A DNA stretch of 60,086 nucleotides from CAMAUF01 sp046152925 (GTDB lineage Bacteria; Chloroflexota; Dehalococcoidia; Tepidiformales; Tepidiformaceae): positions 1 through 60,086 of the forward strand of contig JBJXFX010000096.1 of NCBI GenBank assembly GCA_046152925.1. The letters run 5' to 3'. Positions 17,619 through 26,610 of the stretch are shown here, one piece after another. The position numbers and the translations under genes are program-made. A model generated the notes under the pieces. The model did not search any database, was not told the DNA's origin, and was given only the letters and a program-made list of their open reading frames with translations. Numbering within the stretch: the first letter of the stretch is position 1; every line of letters starts with the position of its first letter.

Positions 17619-18926
17619 GTGGCGTCCGGGCGCACGCCGGGTGAAGATGGACAGGTGACGCTGCCGCTGCCCGCCGAGCTTGAAATCGTCCCGCTTTCCA
17701 GCCCCGTCCACGCCGAAGTGGTCATCCCCGGCTCAAAGAGCATCACCAATCGGGCGCTCGTTGCCGCCGCCCTCGCCGACGGGGTGACAACCGTCACGGG
17801 CGCCCTCTGGAGCGACGACACCCAGGTCATGGTCGACTGCCTCCGCCGCCTGGATTTCGACGTCAGCGTCGAAGACGACCCCGAAGAGCCCGCCAACCGG
17901 ACGATCGGCGTCACCGGCCGGGGCGGCAGATTAGCGGCAGGTGGGACCGCCAGCCGCCCCCTCGACCTGTTTGTCGGCAACGCCGGCACGGCCGCGCGCT
18001 TCCTCGCGGCGATGGTCGCGCTCGGGCATGGGGCCTACCGGCTTTACGGCGTCCCTCGGATGCACGAACGGCCCCAGGCGAGCCTCTTTGCGGCGCTCCG
18101 GCAGCTGGGTTATCGCGTCGACGACAGCGACGGCCGCCTCCCCGCCGTCATCCACGGGACGGGCCCGCGGCCCGGCCACTGCGACGTCAGCGTCGACGAG
18201 AGCTCCCAGTTCGCCTCGGCCCTTCTCCTGAGCGCGCGTCGTGGGAGTTGGGACATCCGCGTGACCGGCGGGGACGCGGAAGAGCTGCCCTACGTCACGA
18301 TGACCCGGAACCTCGTCGAAGCCTTCCCCGCGGCGGGCGGCGCCTTCGCGATCGAGCCGGACGCATCGAGCGCGAGCTACTTCGTCGGCGCTGGCCATCT
18401 CCTAGCTGCCGGCGGCTCCCGCGTGAGCGTGAAGGGCTTCCCGGCCTCGGGCTGGCAGATAGACGCGGACTTGCCACGCTACCTGCCCCTGCCGGCCGAG
18501 CTCTCCCGCGACAAGCACCTCGGCGACGCGATCATGACCGCGATCGTCCTCGCCCCGTTCGCGGACCATCCCGTCCGGTTCACCGACCTTGGCCGCCTCC
18601 GCGTGCAGGAGTGCGAGCGCGTCTTTGCGCTTCGGTCCGGCCTCGAGCGGATGGGTGCGCGGGTCGAGGAGGAAGGAGACACCCTCACGATCTCCCCTTC
18701 GAGCCTGCACGGCGCCGAAATCGAGACGTACGACGACCACCGCGTCGCCATGTGTTTCGCGATGCTTGGGCTTGTGGTCGAAGGGGTGCGGGTCAAGGAT
18801 CCGGGCTGCGTGGCGAAGACGTTCCCGAACTTCTTTGCCAAACTCGCCGCCCCGCCACCGTCGGGCCTCGGCGCAACGCTGCTCGACGGCCTGGGGCGCG
18901 AGCTGCGCGCCGCGGACCTCGGGTAG
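17619..18926 (+). CDS. aroA: 3-phosphoshikimate 1-carboxyvinyltransferase (EPSP synthase)
   Basis: Shikimate-pathway enzyme that joins PEP to shikimate-3-phosphate. 435 aa from GTG 17619; a GTG at 17655 (VTLPLPAELEIVP) is an alternative start that removes a 12-residue non-conserved leader. Signatures: PGSKSITNRALVAAALADG near the N-terminus, FVGNAGTAARF, and near the C-terminus RLRVQECER and YDDHRVAMCFAM. The last 25 residues extend past the usual end. It is convergent with the lipoprotein gene, stops 2 bp apart. Confidence 0.93.
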   Translation: MASGRTPGEDGQVTLPLPAELEIVPLSSPVHAEVVIPGSKSITNRALVAAALADGVTTVTGALWSDDTQVMVDCLRRLDFDVSVEDDPEEPANRTIGVTGRGGRLAAGGTASRPLDLFVGNAGTAARFLAAMVALGHGAYRLYGVPRMHERPQASLFAALRQLGYRVDDSDGRLPAVIHGTGPRPGHCDVSVDESSQFASALLLSARRGSWDIRVTGGDAEELPYVTMTRNLVEAFPAAGGAFAIEPDASSASYFVGAGHLLAAGGSRVSVKGFPASGWQIDADLPRYLPLPAELSRDKHLGDAIMTAIVLAPFADHPVRFTDLGRLRVQECERVFALRSGLERMGARVEEEGDTLTISPSSLHGAEIETYDDHRVAMCFAMLGLVVEGVRVKDPGCVAKTFPNFFAKLAAPPPSGLGATLLDGLGRELRAADLG

Positions 18927-18928
18927 GG

Positions 18929-19633
18929 CTACGGCTCCTCGGTGGGCTTGGGGTCCTTCCGCGCAATCGTGCCCCGCACATCCTTCAGCACGTCGGGCAC
19001 GGGCTTCTCCAAGTCGACCCAAAACGGGCGCTCGGACATCGCTGCCACCTCGGCGCGGAGCCAGTCCGGCGTGCCGATCGCCCGGAACGAGCCGTCGACG
19101 ACTTCGTAGCGGGACCCGAGAAGGAGGTCGAAGTAGATCACACCAGCATCTTCCGAGTCGATGCGCGCAAGGCAGACGAACTCCTCGCGGCCCACCCGAT
19201 AGTACGGCCGTGTTGCGGGCTCCAAGTCGACCGTTTCATCACCGGGGTTTGGCTTGCGGCTTCCGTGTGCAGCAGCGACCGCGACGACCCGGCCGCCCTG
19301 CGCGTGCGCAACGATGCGTTGACCAGGACGGAGCCGGCCCTTTTCGACCGTGACGACCTCGAGCTCGAACCGTGCGGCGCCCATCGCCTGCGGGCCTGTC
19401 GTTGGCCAGTAGTCTTCCAGTCGCGCCACTGGCCGCACGGTGCCAATGAAGTCGGCCGTGGCGACGAGCGATCGCAGCGTGTCGGGCGTGCCGGCAAACG
19501 CGGCGCCTTCCGGCTCGCCAACGACTGGTCGCCGTTCGGTACTGGAGCTACCGGAGCACGCAACTGCAACCGCGGACACGAAAATGGCTATGACGGTAAG
19601 GTAGGGACGGACTCCGACTGGCGGCCAGAGCAT
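18929..19633 (-). CDS. Predicted lipoprotein, function unknown
   Basis: 234 aa from ATG 19633 (MLWPPVGVRPYLTVIAIF). A signal peptide ends at a lipobox-like AVACSGSS, so the mature protein should be membrane-anchored outside the cell. The middle (LVATADFIGTVRPVARLEDYW, then RFELEVVTVEKGRLRPGQRI) is a beta-rich segment resembling the first half of the neighbouring 21341-21940 protein; the two may share an OB-like exported domain. An upstream in-frame ATG would place residues before the signal peptide that look non-coding. No enzyme motif seen. Confidence 0.75.
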   Translation of the reverse strand: MLWPPVGVRPYLTVIAIFVSAVAVACSGSSSTERRPVVGEPEGAAFAGTPDTLRSLVATADFIGTVRPVARLEDYWPTTGPQAMGAARFELEVVTVEKGRLRPGQRIVAHAQGGRVVAVAAAHGSRKPNPGDETVDLEPATRPYYRVGREEFVCLARIDSEDAGVIYFDLLLGSRYEVVDGSFRAIGTPDWLRAEVAAMSERPFWVDLEKPVPDVLKDVRGTIARKDPKPTEEP

Positions 19634-19646
19634 GCGGGAACCTCCG

Positions 19647-20396
19647 CTAGTTTGGGTTGTAGATGCTGCCGACGGCCGCGCCATCAAGCGCAGTCGGGGC
19701 AGGCCAGGTCCCTCCACATTGGGTCACCATGACAGAACCCGAGCAACCCGAATAGTGGATCAGGCCGAAAACATGTCCTAGCTCATGATGAACGAGGCGC
19801 TTACCTGCGACCCCGGTAGTGTCTAGTATCATGTAGACTATGTTGTAATACCCCTGACTGAAGGTCGGTTGCGCCTCGTTGTTCAACAGGCTACAGGAAG
19901 TCGATGACACACAACTGTACTGCCGGACCAGACCCTTGCAGTTTGCGCCACAAGTACTGTCAAGATTTTCTCTCCAGAGAAATAAGTCAGTTCCTGAATT
20001 CCAGTCACCAGACTTGTAAGTAACTACAAAGTTCGGTTGAACCGAGGCCCAATTGCTCACTGCGCTCTGAACGTCAGATAAGTACGGGCCAGCCGCCGGG
20101 TTGTTGTATCCGGGAGTTCCCGGCAGATAGTTCCAGTACATGTACTCCGGCGGTCCATAGCTGTCAGCCGCGCACCAGTTCCACAGGAAAACGCCCTGGG
20201 AGCTGTACTGATCTCGATTGAATCCCCAGGTAGACGACGGCGGCGATTGGTAGCAGGTGTAGTACGGCGCGGGAGGGATCCCTTGTCCAGCGCGACCAGG
20301 CGTCCACGCCACCAGGGCCCAGGCGAGTAGAGCGAGGCCCAAGCCGACCACAAGGTGCGAACGTGACGGATTCGTACGATTGGCCAAGCGCTCCAT
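19647..20396 (-). CDS. Secreted metzincin-like zinc metalloprotease
   Basis: 249 aa from ATG 20396. The N-terminus has a basic stretch and a hydrophobic segment (HLVVGLGLALLAWALVAW), so it is probably exported. Zinc motif HELGHVFGLIH (HExxHxxGxxH) near the C-terminus, followed by SVM as a possible Met-turn, places it in the metzincin clan. Paired cysteines (TCGANC, CVSSTSC) suggest disulfides. Base composition is clearly lower in GC than its neighbours, a sign of recent transfer. A TATCGT hexamer ends 7 bases before the ATG with no Shine-Dalgarno, giving leaderless geometry. Alternative in-frame ATGs at 20444 and 20492 read through a T10 run and look less likely. Confidence 0.75.
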   Translation of the reverse strand: MERLANRTNPSRSHLVVGLGLALLAWALVAWTPGRAGQGIPPAPYYTCYQSPPSSTWGFNRDQYSSQGVFLWNWCAADSYGPPEYMYWNYLPGTPGYNNPAAGPYLSDVQSAVSNWASVQPNFVVTYKSGDWNSGTDLFLWRENLDSTCGANCKGLVRQYSCVSSTSCSLLNNEAQPTFSQGYYNIVYMILDTTGVAGKRLVHHELGHVFGLIHYSGCSGSVMVTQCGGTWPAPTALDGAAVGSIYNPN

Positions 20397-20546
20397 GGAG
20401 GGAACGATAGCCTCGGACGAAAAAAAAAACGCAATCCCAACCATCAATCTTTCCCTAAGGGCCTCGCGAACGACTTCGACCCGGAATGGCACACGGTTCA
20501 GGGATGCCGGGCGCGAGTGCCAAGCCGCTCGTGGAGCGGGATGCGC

Positions 20547-20679
20547 TCAGCTCGGGTCGATCCGGCGCCTGATGCGCATCAGGACGAGGCTCACGCCCAT
20601 GAGCAGCGCCAGCGCCAGGCCGAGAGGCGTCACCGTCTCCCACCGCTGCTCGGCCCCGCCGCCTTGGCTTGCCGCGCCG
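20547..20679 (-). pseudogene. Duplicated C-terminal membrane-anchor fragment
   Basis: Directly after the GNAT stop, the - strand continues in a frame encoding TPLGLALALLMGVSLVLMRI then RRRIDPS and a stop. This matches the end of the 21341-21940 protein (VPVGVALAIIMGVSLFLMRI, then WHRIDPS) closely, and the DNA is similar too. The N-terminal 150 residues of that protein are absent here and no convincing start codon precedes the fragment. It is best read as the leftover tail of a duplicated gene whose front part is gone. Confidence 0.65.
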
Positions 20680-21276
20680 TTAGCCCTCCTCACCCGCTCG
20701 CCACATCGGACGGATGACCGGCCCGTCGGGCGCCATCGGCACCTCAGCCAGCACGTCCCAACCCAACCGCTGATAAAACGGCACATTCCGGCCGTTGGTG
20801 GAGTGTAGGTAGGCGGCGAGGCCGCCCTCGTCGAGGAGCCGGAGCACGGGAGCAAGCACCTGTTGCCCGAACCCGAGGCCCTGGGCCTCGCGCCGGACGC
20901 CGACGTACCAAAGCAACATGCTCGGCGGCTCCTCCGGGTGGTGCGCGCCAGCGGCGCCGAACCCGCGCAAGACGGTCATCGCATGGTCGGGCGATGTCTG
21001 GCTCGCGACCAGGCCAACCAGCGCGGACCGCTCCGGGTCGGTCAACTGAGGGATGTCCGGCGGGACCCACACAGCGGCCGCCGTCGCTCGGGCCACGTAG
21101 CAGTGGCCGTGCTCGAACACCGAAGGCATCACCTGGGAAAACCACGCCCGCAGGTGCCGAGGCCTGGCCTCGGCGTCGGCGTACATCCAGCTAAACACCG
21201 GGTCGTCGAAAAACGCCTCCACCAGTGTGTCAACGATGTCGTCGAGGTCCCGCCTCAGGGCCAGCCGCGTCTGCAT
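20680..21276 (-). CDS. GNAT family N-acetyltransferase
   Basis: 198 aa from ATG 21276. GNAT fold: acceptor-side N-terminus (LVEAFFDDPVFSWMY), then the acetyl-CoA-binding V-x-R-x-x-Q-G-x-G-x-G/A motif present as VGVRREAQGLGFGQQVLAP, and a C-terminal STNGRNVPFYQRLGW strand-helix block. The DDPVFSWMY start resembles the puromycin-acetyltransferase-like branch. Substrate unknown. It lies between a duplicated membrane-anchor fragment and the parent gene of that fragment, so it may have been inserted into a tandem duplication. Confidence 0.85.
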   Translation of the reverse strand: MQTRLALRRDLDDIVDTLVEAFFDDPVFSWMYADAEARPRHLRAWFSQVMPSVFEHGHCYVARATAAAVWVPPDIPQLTDPERSALVGLVASQTSPDHAMTVLRGFGAAGAHHPEEPPSMLLWYVGVRREAQGLGFGQQVLAPVLRLLDEGGLAAYLHSTNGRNVPFYQRLGWDVLAEVPMAPDGPVIRPMWRAGEEG

Positions 21277-21340
21277 GTGGTCATCCTTCCGCCGAACGTA
21301 CGTCGCGCCGCGAGCGTGTGATCACCGCGGACCTCTCCGC

Positions 21341-21940
21341 TCAGCTCGGGTCGATCCGGTGCCAGATCCGCATCAAGAACAGGCTCACACCCATGATGAT
21401 CGCCAGCGCGACCCCGACCGGCACGACCGTCTTCCACCAGTCGATGCCCGCGCCTTGGCCGGCCGCTGGGACCGGCACCACGTACTGCCCGGTCACGTGC
21501 CGGACGGAGGCGATGAGCGCTTCCTCGGTGGTTACTTCCGGCCAGCCATCGCCGACCTTCTCGCCGCGTCGAAACACGATGGCCTCGGCCACGTTGGGCC
21601 ATCTCGACGGGTTGCTCACGAACACGATAGTACGGTCGCCCGCCTGAAGTGGCGCCGGCTCGCAGCCACTCGCCGATGGGGCAAACGTGAAGTCAGCGGA
21701 CGATGCCGGGCCTTTGAGAAACACTTCTGGCCTTACGACGGCCCCCTGATCGAGGTCGGCCCGCTCCACCGTCCCAACTACGACAACAGAAACCGCGGCC
21801 GCGAGCTCTCCGGGCGTGGTCGCGACCAGGCTGCACGCCACGGCGCGCCCACCCGGCCACGAAAAAGCGGCGGCCCCCACGGAGAGGGCCGCCGCAATCA
21901 CTGCAACCAGGAGCCGGACGCTAGTCCTTGGCCTGCGCAA
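21341..21940 (-). CDS. Exported protein with C-terminal membrane anchor, function unknown
   Basis: 199 aa from ATG 21940. An N-terminal signal segment (LLVAVIAAALSVGAAAF) is followed by ACSLVATTPGELAAAVSVVV and a beta-rich extracytoplasmic domain. A C-terminal helix (VVPVGVALAIIMGVSLFLM) is followed by a short basic tail, consistent with a surface protein anchored at its C-terminus. The first four bases of a typical promoter are not visible; its start overlaps the guaB3 end by 20 bases, so it is probably co-transcribed. A partial second copy of its tail lies at 20547-20679. Confidence 0.75.
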   Translation of the reverse strand: MRRPRTSVRLLVAVIAAALSVGAAAFSWPGGRAVACSLVATTPGELAAAVSVVVVGTVERADLDQGAVVRPEVFLKGPASSADFTFAPSASGCEPAPLQAGDRTIVFVSNPSRWPNVAEAIVFRRGEKVGDGWPEVTTEEALIASVRHVTGQYVVPVPAAGQGAGIDWWKTVVPVGVALAIIMGVSLFLMRIWHRIDPS

Positions 21941-23117
21941 ACTGGTAAATCTTCCCTTCGGTCTTGATCGCCGGGGCGATCACCATTTCCGCCTGCTGGA
22001 ACTCGCGGACCGTGTGCGCACCGCACATGCCCATCGCCGTCCGCAGCGCCCCAACGAGGTTTTCCGTGCCGTCGGTGCGGCTCGTCGGCCCGAAGAGGAG
22101 CTTGTTCAGGGTCGTGTTCACGCCCACTTGGACGCGGACGCCGCGCGGGAGGTTCGCGTGTGGAGTCGCCATGCCCCAGTGGTAACCGCGGCCTGGCGCC
22201 TCGGTCGTCGCGGCGAAGGGCGAGCCCATCATCACCCCGTCGGCCCCAGCGGCGATGCACTTGCAGACATCGCCACCCGTGCGGATGCCGCCGTCGGTGA
22301 TGATCGGGACGTAGCGGCCCGTCTCTTCGAAGTAGTAGTCGCGGGCGGCGGCGCAGTCGATTGTCGCCGTCACCTGGGGGACGCCGATGCCGAGCACTTC
22401 GCGGCTCGTGCACGCCGCTCCCGGCCCAACGCCGACGAGGACAGCGGCGACGCCGGTGCGCATCAGTTCGAGCGTGGCCGTGAAACCGACCGTGTTGCCG
22501 ACGATCACCGGGATGTGGATGTGCTTCAAGAGCTTGTCGAAGCGCAAACCCTCGATGCTGTTCGACTCGTGGCGCGCTGTCGTGACCGTGCTCTGGACGA
22601 CCAGGAGGTCGGCCCCCGCCTCTTGGATCAGCGGCGCGAGCGCCTTCGTGTTCACGGGCGTGACGGCGACGGCCGCGACCGCGCCCCCAGCCTTCATCTC
22701 CTTGATCCGCTTGGCGACGATCTCCTCGCGCATCGGCTGCTGGTAGGCAGCTTGGAGGATCGCGGTCGCCTCGTCGCGGCCAGCGGAGGCCACCTGCTGA
22801 AGGATCGGCCGCGGGTCGTCGTAACGAGCCCAGACGCCTTCGAGGTTGAGGACGGCGAGGCCCCCGGCCTTGTGCATCTCGACGGCGAACACCGGGTCGA
22901 CTACGGCGTCCATCGCGGAGGCAAGGAAGGGGATCCCAAACTGGTGGTTCCCGATGTTGAGCCCGAGCTCGACGAGCTCGGGGTTGATGGTGACGTCTCC
23001 AGGTACGATGGCGACCTCATCGAACCCGTAGGCCCGACGGAGTTGCTTGAACAACGGCGCGCGGCCGCGCTCCGGGGCATCGGAGGCGGCGATCGGATAG
23101 GAGACAGCGGTTGTCAA
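21921..23117 (-). CDS. guaB3: GuaB3 family IMP dehydrogenase-related protein
   Basis: Member of the IMP dehydrogenase/GMP reductase TIM-barrel family that lacks the CBS domain pair. 398 aa from TTG 23117, with AGGGA 11 bases upstream. The catalytic Cys loop is GVGPGAACTSREVLGIGVPQ, the phosphate-binding part is ITDGGIRTGGDVCKCIAAGA, and the flap region follows. GuaB3 forms are found in actinobacteria, cyanobacteria and Chloroflexota. Divergent from rsmI, with a palindrome in its promoter spacer. Confidence 0.9.
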   Translation of the reverse strand: MTTAVSYPIAASDAPERGRAPLFKQLRRAYGFDEVAIVPGDVTINPELVELGLNIGNHQFGIPFLASAMDAVVDPVFAVEMHKAGGLAVLNLEGVWARYDDPRPILQQVASAGRDEATAILQAAYQQPMREEIVAKRIKEMKAGGAVAAVAVTPVNTKALAPLIQEAGADLLVVQSTVTTARHESNSIEGLRFDKLLKHIHIPVIVGNTVGFTATLELMRTGVAAVLVGVGPGAACTSREVLGIGVPQVTATIDCAAARDYYFEETGRYVPIITDGGIRTGGDVCKCIAAGADGVMMGSPFAATTEAPGRGYHWGMATPHANLPRGVRVQVGVNTTLNKLLFGPTSRTDGTENLVGALRTAMGMCGAHTVREFQQAEMVIAPAIKTEGKIYQFAQAKD

Positions 23118-23175
23118 TTCAGCGATTCCCTGGGAGTAGAGTGGGAGCCGGGACCGCCCGCGCTCTTGCCAGTTG

Positions 23176-23205
23176 AGTTTAGGTAGGTGCCTACCGGCCG
23201 GTCAA
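23176..23205 (-). promoter_or_regulatory. guaB3 promoter with palindromic operator
   Basis: On the - strand TTGACC (23205-23200), 18-bp spacer, TAAACT (23181-23176). The spacer holds the inverted repeat GGTAGG-TG-CCTACC (23182-23195), which overlaps a second palindrome ACCGGCCGGT (23193-23202). The position between -35 and -10 is typical for a repressor site; the regulator is unknown. Confidence 0.5.
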
Positions 23206-23230
23206 TCATTTTCGTCATTGTAGGGACGTT

Positions 23231-24091
23231 ATGACTGATACAGGCGATGAACAGCCCCTATTGCTCGAGTCCGGGCTTTACGTGGTCGCCACGCCCATCG
23301 GCAACCTCGGAGATTGGTCGCCCCGTGCGCGGGCAGTGATCGCCGCGGCGACCGTGGTCGCGGCCGAAGATACGCGCGTCTCGGCCAAGCTCCTTGCGCT
23401 CGCCGGGTCGAGCGCGCGGATGGTCAGCCTTACCGAGCACAACGTCGTGGCCCGAACGCCGGCCCTGCTGGCCGCCGCCCGCGAAGGCGTCGTCGCCGTC
23501 GTCAGCGACGCCGGGACGCCAGGCGTAAGCGACCCCGGCGGGCGCTTGGTCGCCGCTGCGCACGCCGAAGGGATCCGCGTGGCGCCCATCCCTGGGGCAT
23601 CGGCGTTAGCGGCGGCAGTCTCCGTCGCCGGGTTCGATGGCACGCCGGTCGTCTTCCTTGGTTTCCTGCCACGCCCGAAAGGGGAACGCCTCGCTGTGCT
23701 CTCGGCCTTGCCGCCGGGCTCAGTCGCGGTGCTGTTCGAAAGCCCCGGGCGCGCTGCGGCGACGCTCGGCGAGCTCGCCGCAACGTTCAGCGACCCAGAG
23801 GTGACGGTCTGCCGCGAGCTCACCAAGCGCTTCGAGGAAGTTCGCAGGGGGCGTGCGGGCGAACTCGCCGGGCACTTCACCAACGCCCGTGGCGAATTCA
23901 CAGTGGTCGTCGCCGTCCCCGCCGCCACTGCGGGGGCCGACGACCGGGAGGTCGAGCGCTACCTCGGCGAGATGCGCCGGGCGGGCGCCAGGCGCTCCGG
24001 CGCCGCTGCCGAGGCAGCGCGGCGCTTCGGCGTCCCGCGTGAGCACGCATACGCGCTCTGGCCCGAAGCGGGGACGGACGAGCCTACCTAA
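23231..24091 (+). CDS. rsmI: RsmI, 16S rRNA C1402 2'-O-methyltransferase
   Basis: SAM-dependent methyltransferase of the tetrapyrrole-methylase fold that modifies C1402 in the ribosomal P site. 286 aa from ATG 23231 with AGGGA just upstream. Signature blocks: LYVVATPIGNLGDWSPRA, AAEDTRVSAKLL, SDAGTPGVSDPGG, PIPGASALAAA and FLGFLPRP. The C-terminal ELTKRFEEVRRGRAGEL block is also typical. The C-terminal tail ends in a helical domain common to RsmI. It precedes metG by 51 bp. Confidence 0.93.
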   Translation: MTDTGDEQPLLLESGLYVVATPIGNLGDWSPRARAVIAAATVVAAEDTRVSAKLLALAGSSARMVSLTEHNVVARTPALLAAAREGVVAVVSDAGTPGVSDPGGRLVAAAHAEGIRVAPIPGASALAAAVSVAGFDGTPVVFLGFLPRPKGERLAVLSALPPGSVAVLFESPGRAAATLGELAATFSDPEVTVCRELTKRFEEVRRGRAGELAGHFTNARGEFTVVVAVPAATAGADDREVERYLGEMRRAGARRSGAAAEAARRFGVPREHAYALWPEAGTDEPT

Positions 24092-24142
24092 GAAAGCGCA
24101 TATGTTATCCTCACGACGATCCTCGGGCCTGGGTACGACGCG

Positions 24143-25798
24143 TTGCCGGAACGGATCCTCGTGTGTGTCGCTTGGCCGTATGCCAACTACTTGCTCCATG
24201 TTGGGCAGGCAGCGGGAGCGTACCTTCCGGCCGACATCTTCGCCCGCTACGAGCGGCTCGCTGGCAACGACGTCCTCATGGTATCCGGGTCGGATTGCCA
24301 CGGGACGCCGATCACCGTCACCGCCGAGCGCGAAGGCATCCAGCCCCGCGATGTCATCGACCGCTACCACCCGAAGATCCTCGAAACCTGGGAGCGCCTC
24401 GGCATCAGCTTCGACCTGTTCACCACGACGCTGACGGACAACCACTACGCGACAACCCAGGAAGTCTTCCTCAAGCTCCTCGAAAACGGCTACCTCGAGG
24501 TCGGGGCGCAGGATCAGCTCTACGACCCGGAGGCCAACCGCTTCCTGCCGGACCGCTACGTCGAAGGTACCTGCCCACATTGCGGCTACAAAGAGGCTCG
24601 CGGCGACCAATGCGATAGCTGCGGCAAGACGCTTGATGCGACCGACCTGCTCGACCCGCGAAGCCGGTTCAGCGGCGCCCGGCCCGTCATCCGCGAGTCA
24701 CAGCACTACTTCCTCCGACTTCCCAAGCTCCAAGAGCAGCTCGGCGCCTGGCTCCAACAGCAGAGCCACTGGCGCAAGAACGTGCTCAACTTCTCGCTCG
24801 GCTGGATTGCGGAAGGGCTCCAGGACCGAGCGATCACGCGCGACATCTCGTGGGGCGTGCCGATCCCCGTCGACGGTTGGGATGCCAAGCGTATTTATGT
24901 CTGGTTCGACGCCGTCATCGGCTACCTCTCCGCGACGCGCGAGTGGGCCCAGCGCAGCGGCGAACCCGACGCCTGGAAGCGCTACTGGCTCGACCCCGCG
25001 ACCAAGTCCTACTACTTCATCGGCAAGGACAACATCCCGTTCCACACGATCATCTGGCCCGGGATGCTCATGGGGTACGGCGGGCTCAACGTGCCGTTCG
25101 ATGTCCCAGCGAACCAGTACGTGAACTTTTCCGCCGGCCAGAAGCAAAGCAAGTCCAAGGGGACCGGCACCTGGGTCCTGAACCTGCTCGACACCTATGC
25201 GCCCGACGTCGTGCGGTTCTACCTGACCTCGATCATGCCGGAGACCAGCGACTCCGAGTTCCGCGAAGAAGAGTTGATCCGCCACAACAACGACGTGCTG
25301 ATCGGCACCTGGGGGAACCTCTCGAATCGTGTCCTGACGATGATCAACCGCAATTTCGATGGCGCCGTGCCCGAGACCGGCCCCCTCAGCGCCGACAGCA
25401 CCGCCCTCATTGATGCAGCCGCGAAGGCGTTCGAGGCCGTCGGCGCCGAATACCACGCCGTGCACTTGCGGGGCGCGCTCGGCGAAGCGCTGGCGCTGGC
25501 CCAGGCCGCGAACCGCTACCTCGGCGACCGTGAGCCCTGGAAGGCCGTGAAGAGCGACCGCGCCCACGCCGCCGAAACCCTCGCGACCGCGGTCACGGTG
25601 ATTAACGCGCTGAAGATGCTCCTCCACCCGATCCTCCCGTTCTCGACGCAACAGCTGCACGAGGACCTCGGCTTCGAAGGCGCCGTGGCGGCCCAGGGCT
25701 GGCGTTTTGCGCCGGTGGCCGCGGGCCACACCATTCGGCCGCCTCGCCCGCTCTACGCGAAGCTCGATGCCCTCCCGGTGGAGGTGGCTCCCGCGTGA
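24143..25798 (+). CDS. metG: Methionyl-tRNA synthetase
   Basis: Class I synthetase charging tRNA-Met. 551 aa from TTG 24143 (PERILVCVAWPYANYLLHVG). The HIGH motif is LHVGQ in this branch, the zinc knuckle has CPHC and CDSC pairs, and the KMSKS loop reads KQSKSKG, a conservative variant retaining the SKS core. The anticodon-binding helical domain ends the protein; there is no C-terminal EMAP/tRNA-binding domain. Its TGA overlaps the tatD GTG (GTGA), starting a three-gene operon. Confidence 0.93.
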   Translation: MPERILVCVAWPYANYLLHVGQAAGAYLPADIFARYERLAGNDVLMVSGSDCHGTPITVTAEREGIQPRDVIDRYHPKILETWERLGISFDLFTTTLTDNHYATTQEVFLKLLENGYLEVGAQDQLYDPEANRFLPDRYVEGTCPHCGYKEARGDQCDSCGKTLDATDLLDPRSRFSGARPVIRESQHYFLRLPKLQEQLGAWLQQQSHWRKNVLNFSLGWIAEGLQDRAITRDISWGVPIPVDGWDAKRIYVWFDAVIGYLSATREWAQRSGEPDAWKRYWLDPATKSYYFIGKDNIPFHTIIWPGMLMGYGGLNVPFDVPANQYVNFSAGQKQSKSKGTGTWVLNLLDTYAPDVVRFYLTSIMPETSDSEFREEELIRHNNDVLIGTWGNLSNRVLTMINRNFDGAVPETGPLSADSTALIDAAAKAFEAVGAEYHAVHLRGALGEALALAQAANRYLGDREPWKAVKSDRAHAAETLATAVTVINALKMLLHPILPFSTQQLHEDLGFEGAVAAQGWRFAPVAAGHTIRPPRPLYAKLDALPVEVAPA

Positions 25799-26610
25799 TC
25801 CTGTTCGACACCCACTGCCACCTCCAGGACCGCGCGTTCGACGGAGAGATCGACGGCGCCATCGCGCGCGCCCGCGAAGCGGGCGTCCTGGGGATGACCC
25901 TGTGCGGCTACGACCCCGAATCGAACCTGCGCACGCTGGCGATCGCCGCGAACCACCCCGGCGTCTTCCCCGCGGTCGGCTACCACCCTCATGACGCAAA
26001 AGACATCACGCCCGATCTTCTGGACGAGCTGGAGCGGCTCGCCTCGCTGCCACAAGTCGTCGCCGTCGGCGAGATCGGCCTCGACCACTTCCGCGACCAC
26101 TCGCCGCACGCGGTGCAGGCGGCGATACTCCGGGACGAGCTCGCCATTGCACTGCGCCTCCATAAGCCCGTCTCCGTGCACACGCGGGCGGCCGAAGACG
26201 CGATCCGCGAGCCCTTGGCCGCCTTCGGCCGCGCCTGGACTAGCGGTGACGGCCGCTTCGCTGGCGTCCTGCATTGCTTCGGCGGGACGCTGGAACAAGC
26301 CGCCCCGCTGGTCGATGTCGGCTTCGCGGTGTCGTTCGCCTGCGCGATCACCTATCCCAAGAACACGGAAGCGCGGCGGATGGCGGCCAACCTCCCCCTC
26401 GATGCAATCGTCGTCGAAACCGACAGCCCGTATCTGCCACCGCAACGGCTTCGCGGCCAACGCAACGAACCTGCCCACATCAGCTCCGCGGTCCAGGCGA
26501 TCGCTGAGGCCCGCGGAGTGGCGATCGAGACGATTGCGGCCGCAACAACACGAAACGCCGAGCGCCTTTTTGGCGTGCGCGTCGCACCACCCGCCGGAGT
26601 GACCGCATGA
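25795..26610 (+). CDS. tatD: TatD family metal-dependent DNase
   Basis: TIM-barrel hydrolase; family members are Mg-dependent 3'-5' exonucleases. 271 aa from GTG 25795. Metal ligands: DTHCH at the N-terminus, GEIGLDHFRD, the VHTR strand, HCFGG and ETDSPYL near the C-terminus. The metG-tatD arrangement is widespread. The stop overlaps the downstream ATG (ATGA). Confidence 0.9.
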   Translation: MILFDTHCHLQDRAFDGEIDGAIARAREAGVLGMTLCGYDPESNLRTLAIAANHPGVFPAVGYHPHDAKDITPDLLDELERLASLPQVVAVGEIGLDHFRDHSPHAVQAAILRDELAIALRLHKPVSVHTRAAEDAIREPLAAFGRAWTSGDGRFAGVLHCFGGTLEQAAPLVDVGFAVSFACAITYPKNTEARRMAANLPLDAIVVETDSPYLPPQRLRGQRNEPAHISSAVQAIAEARGVAIETIAAATTRNAERLFGVRVAPPAGVTA

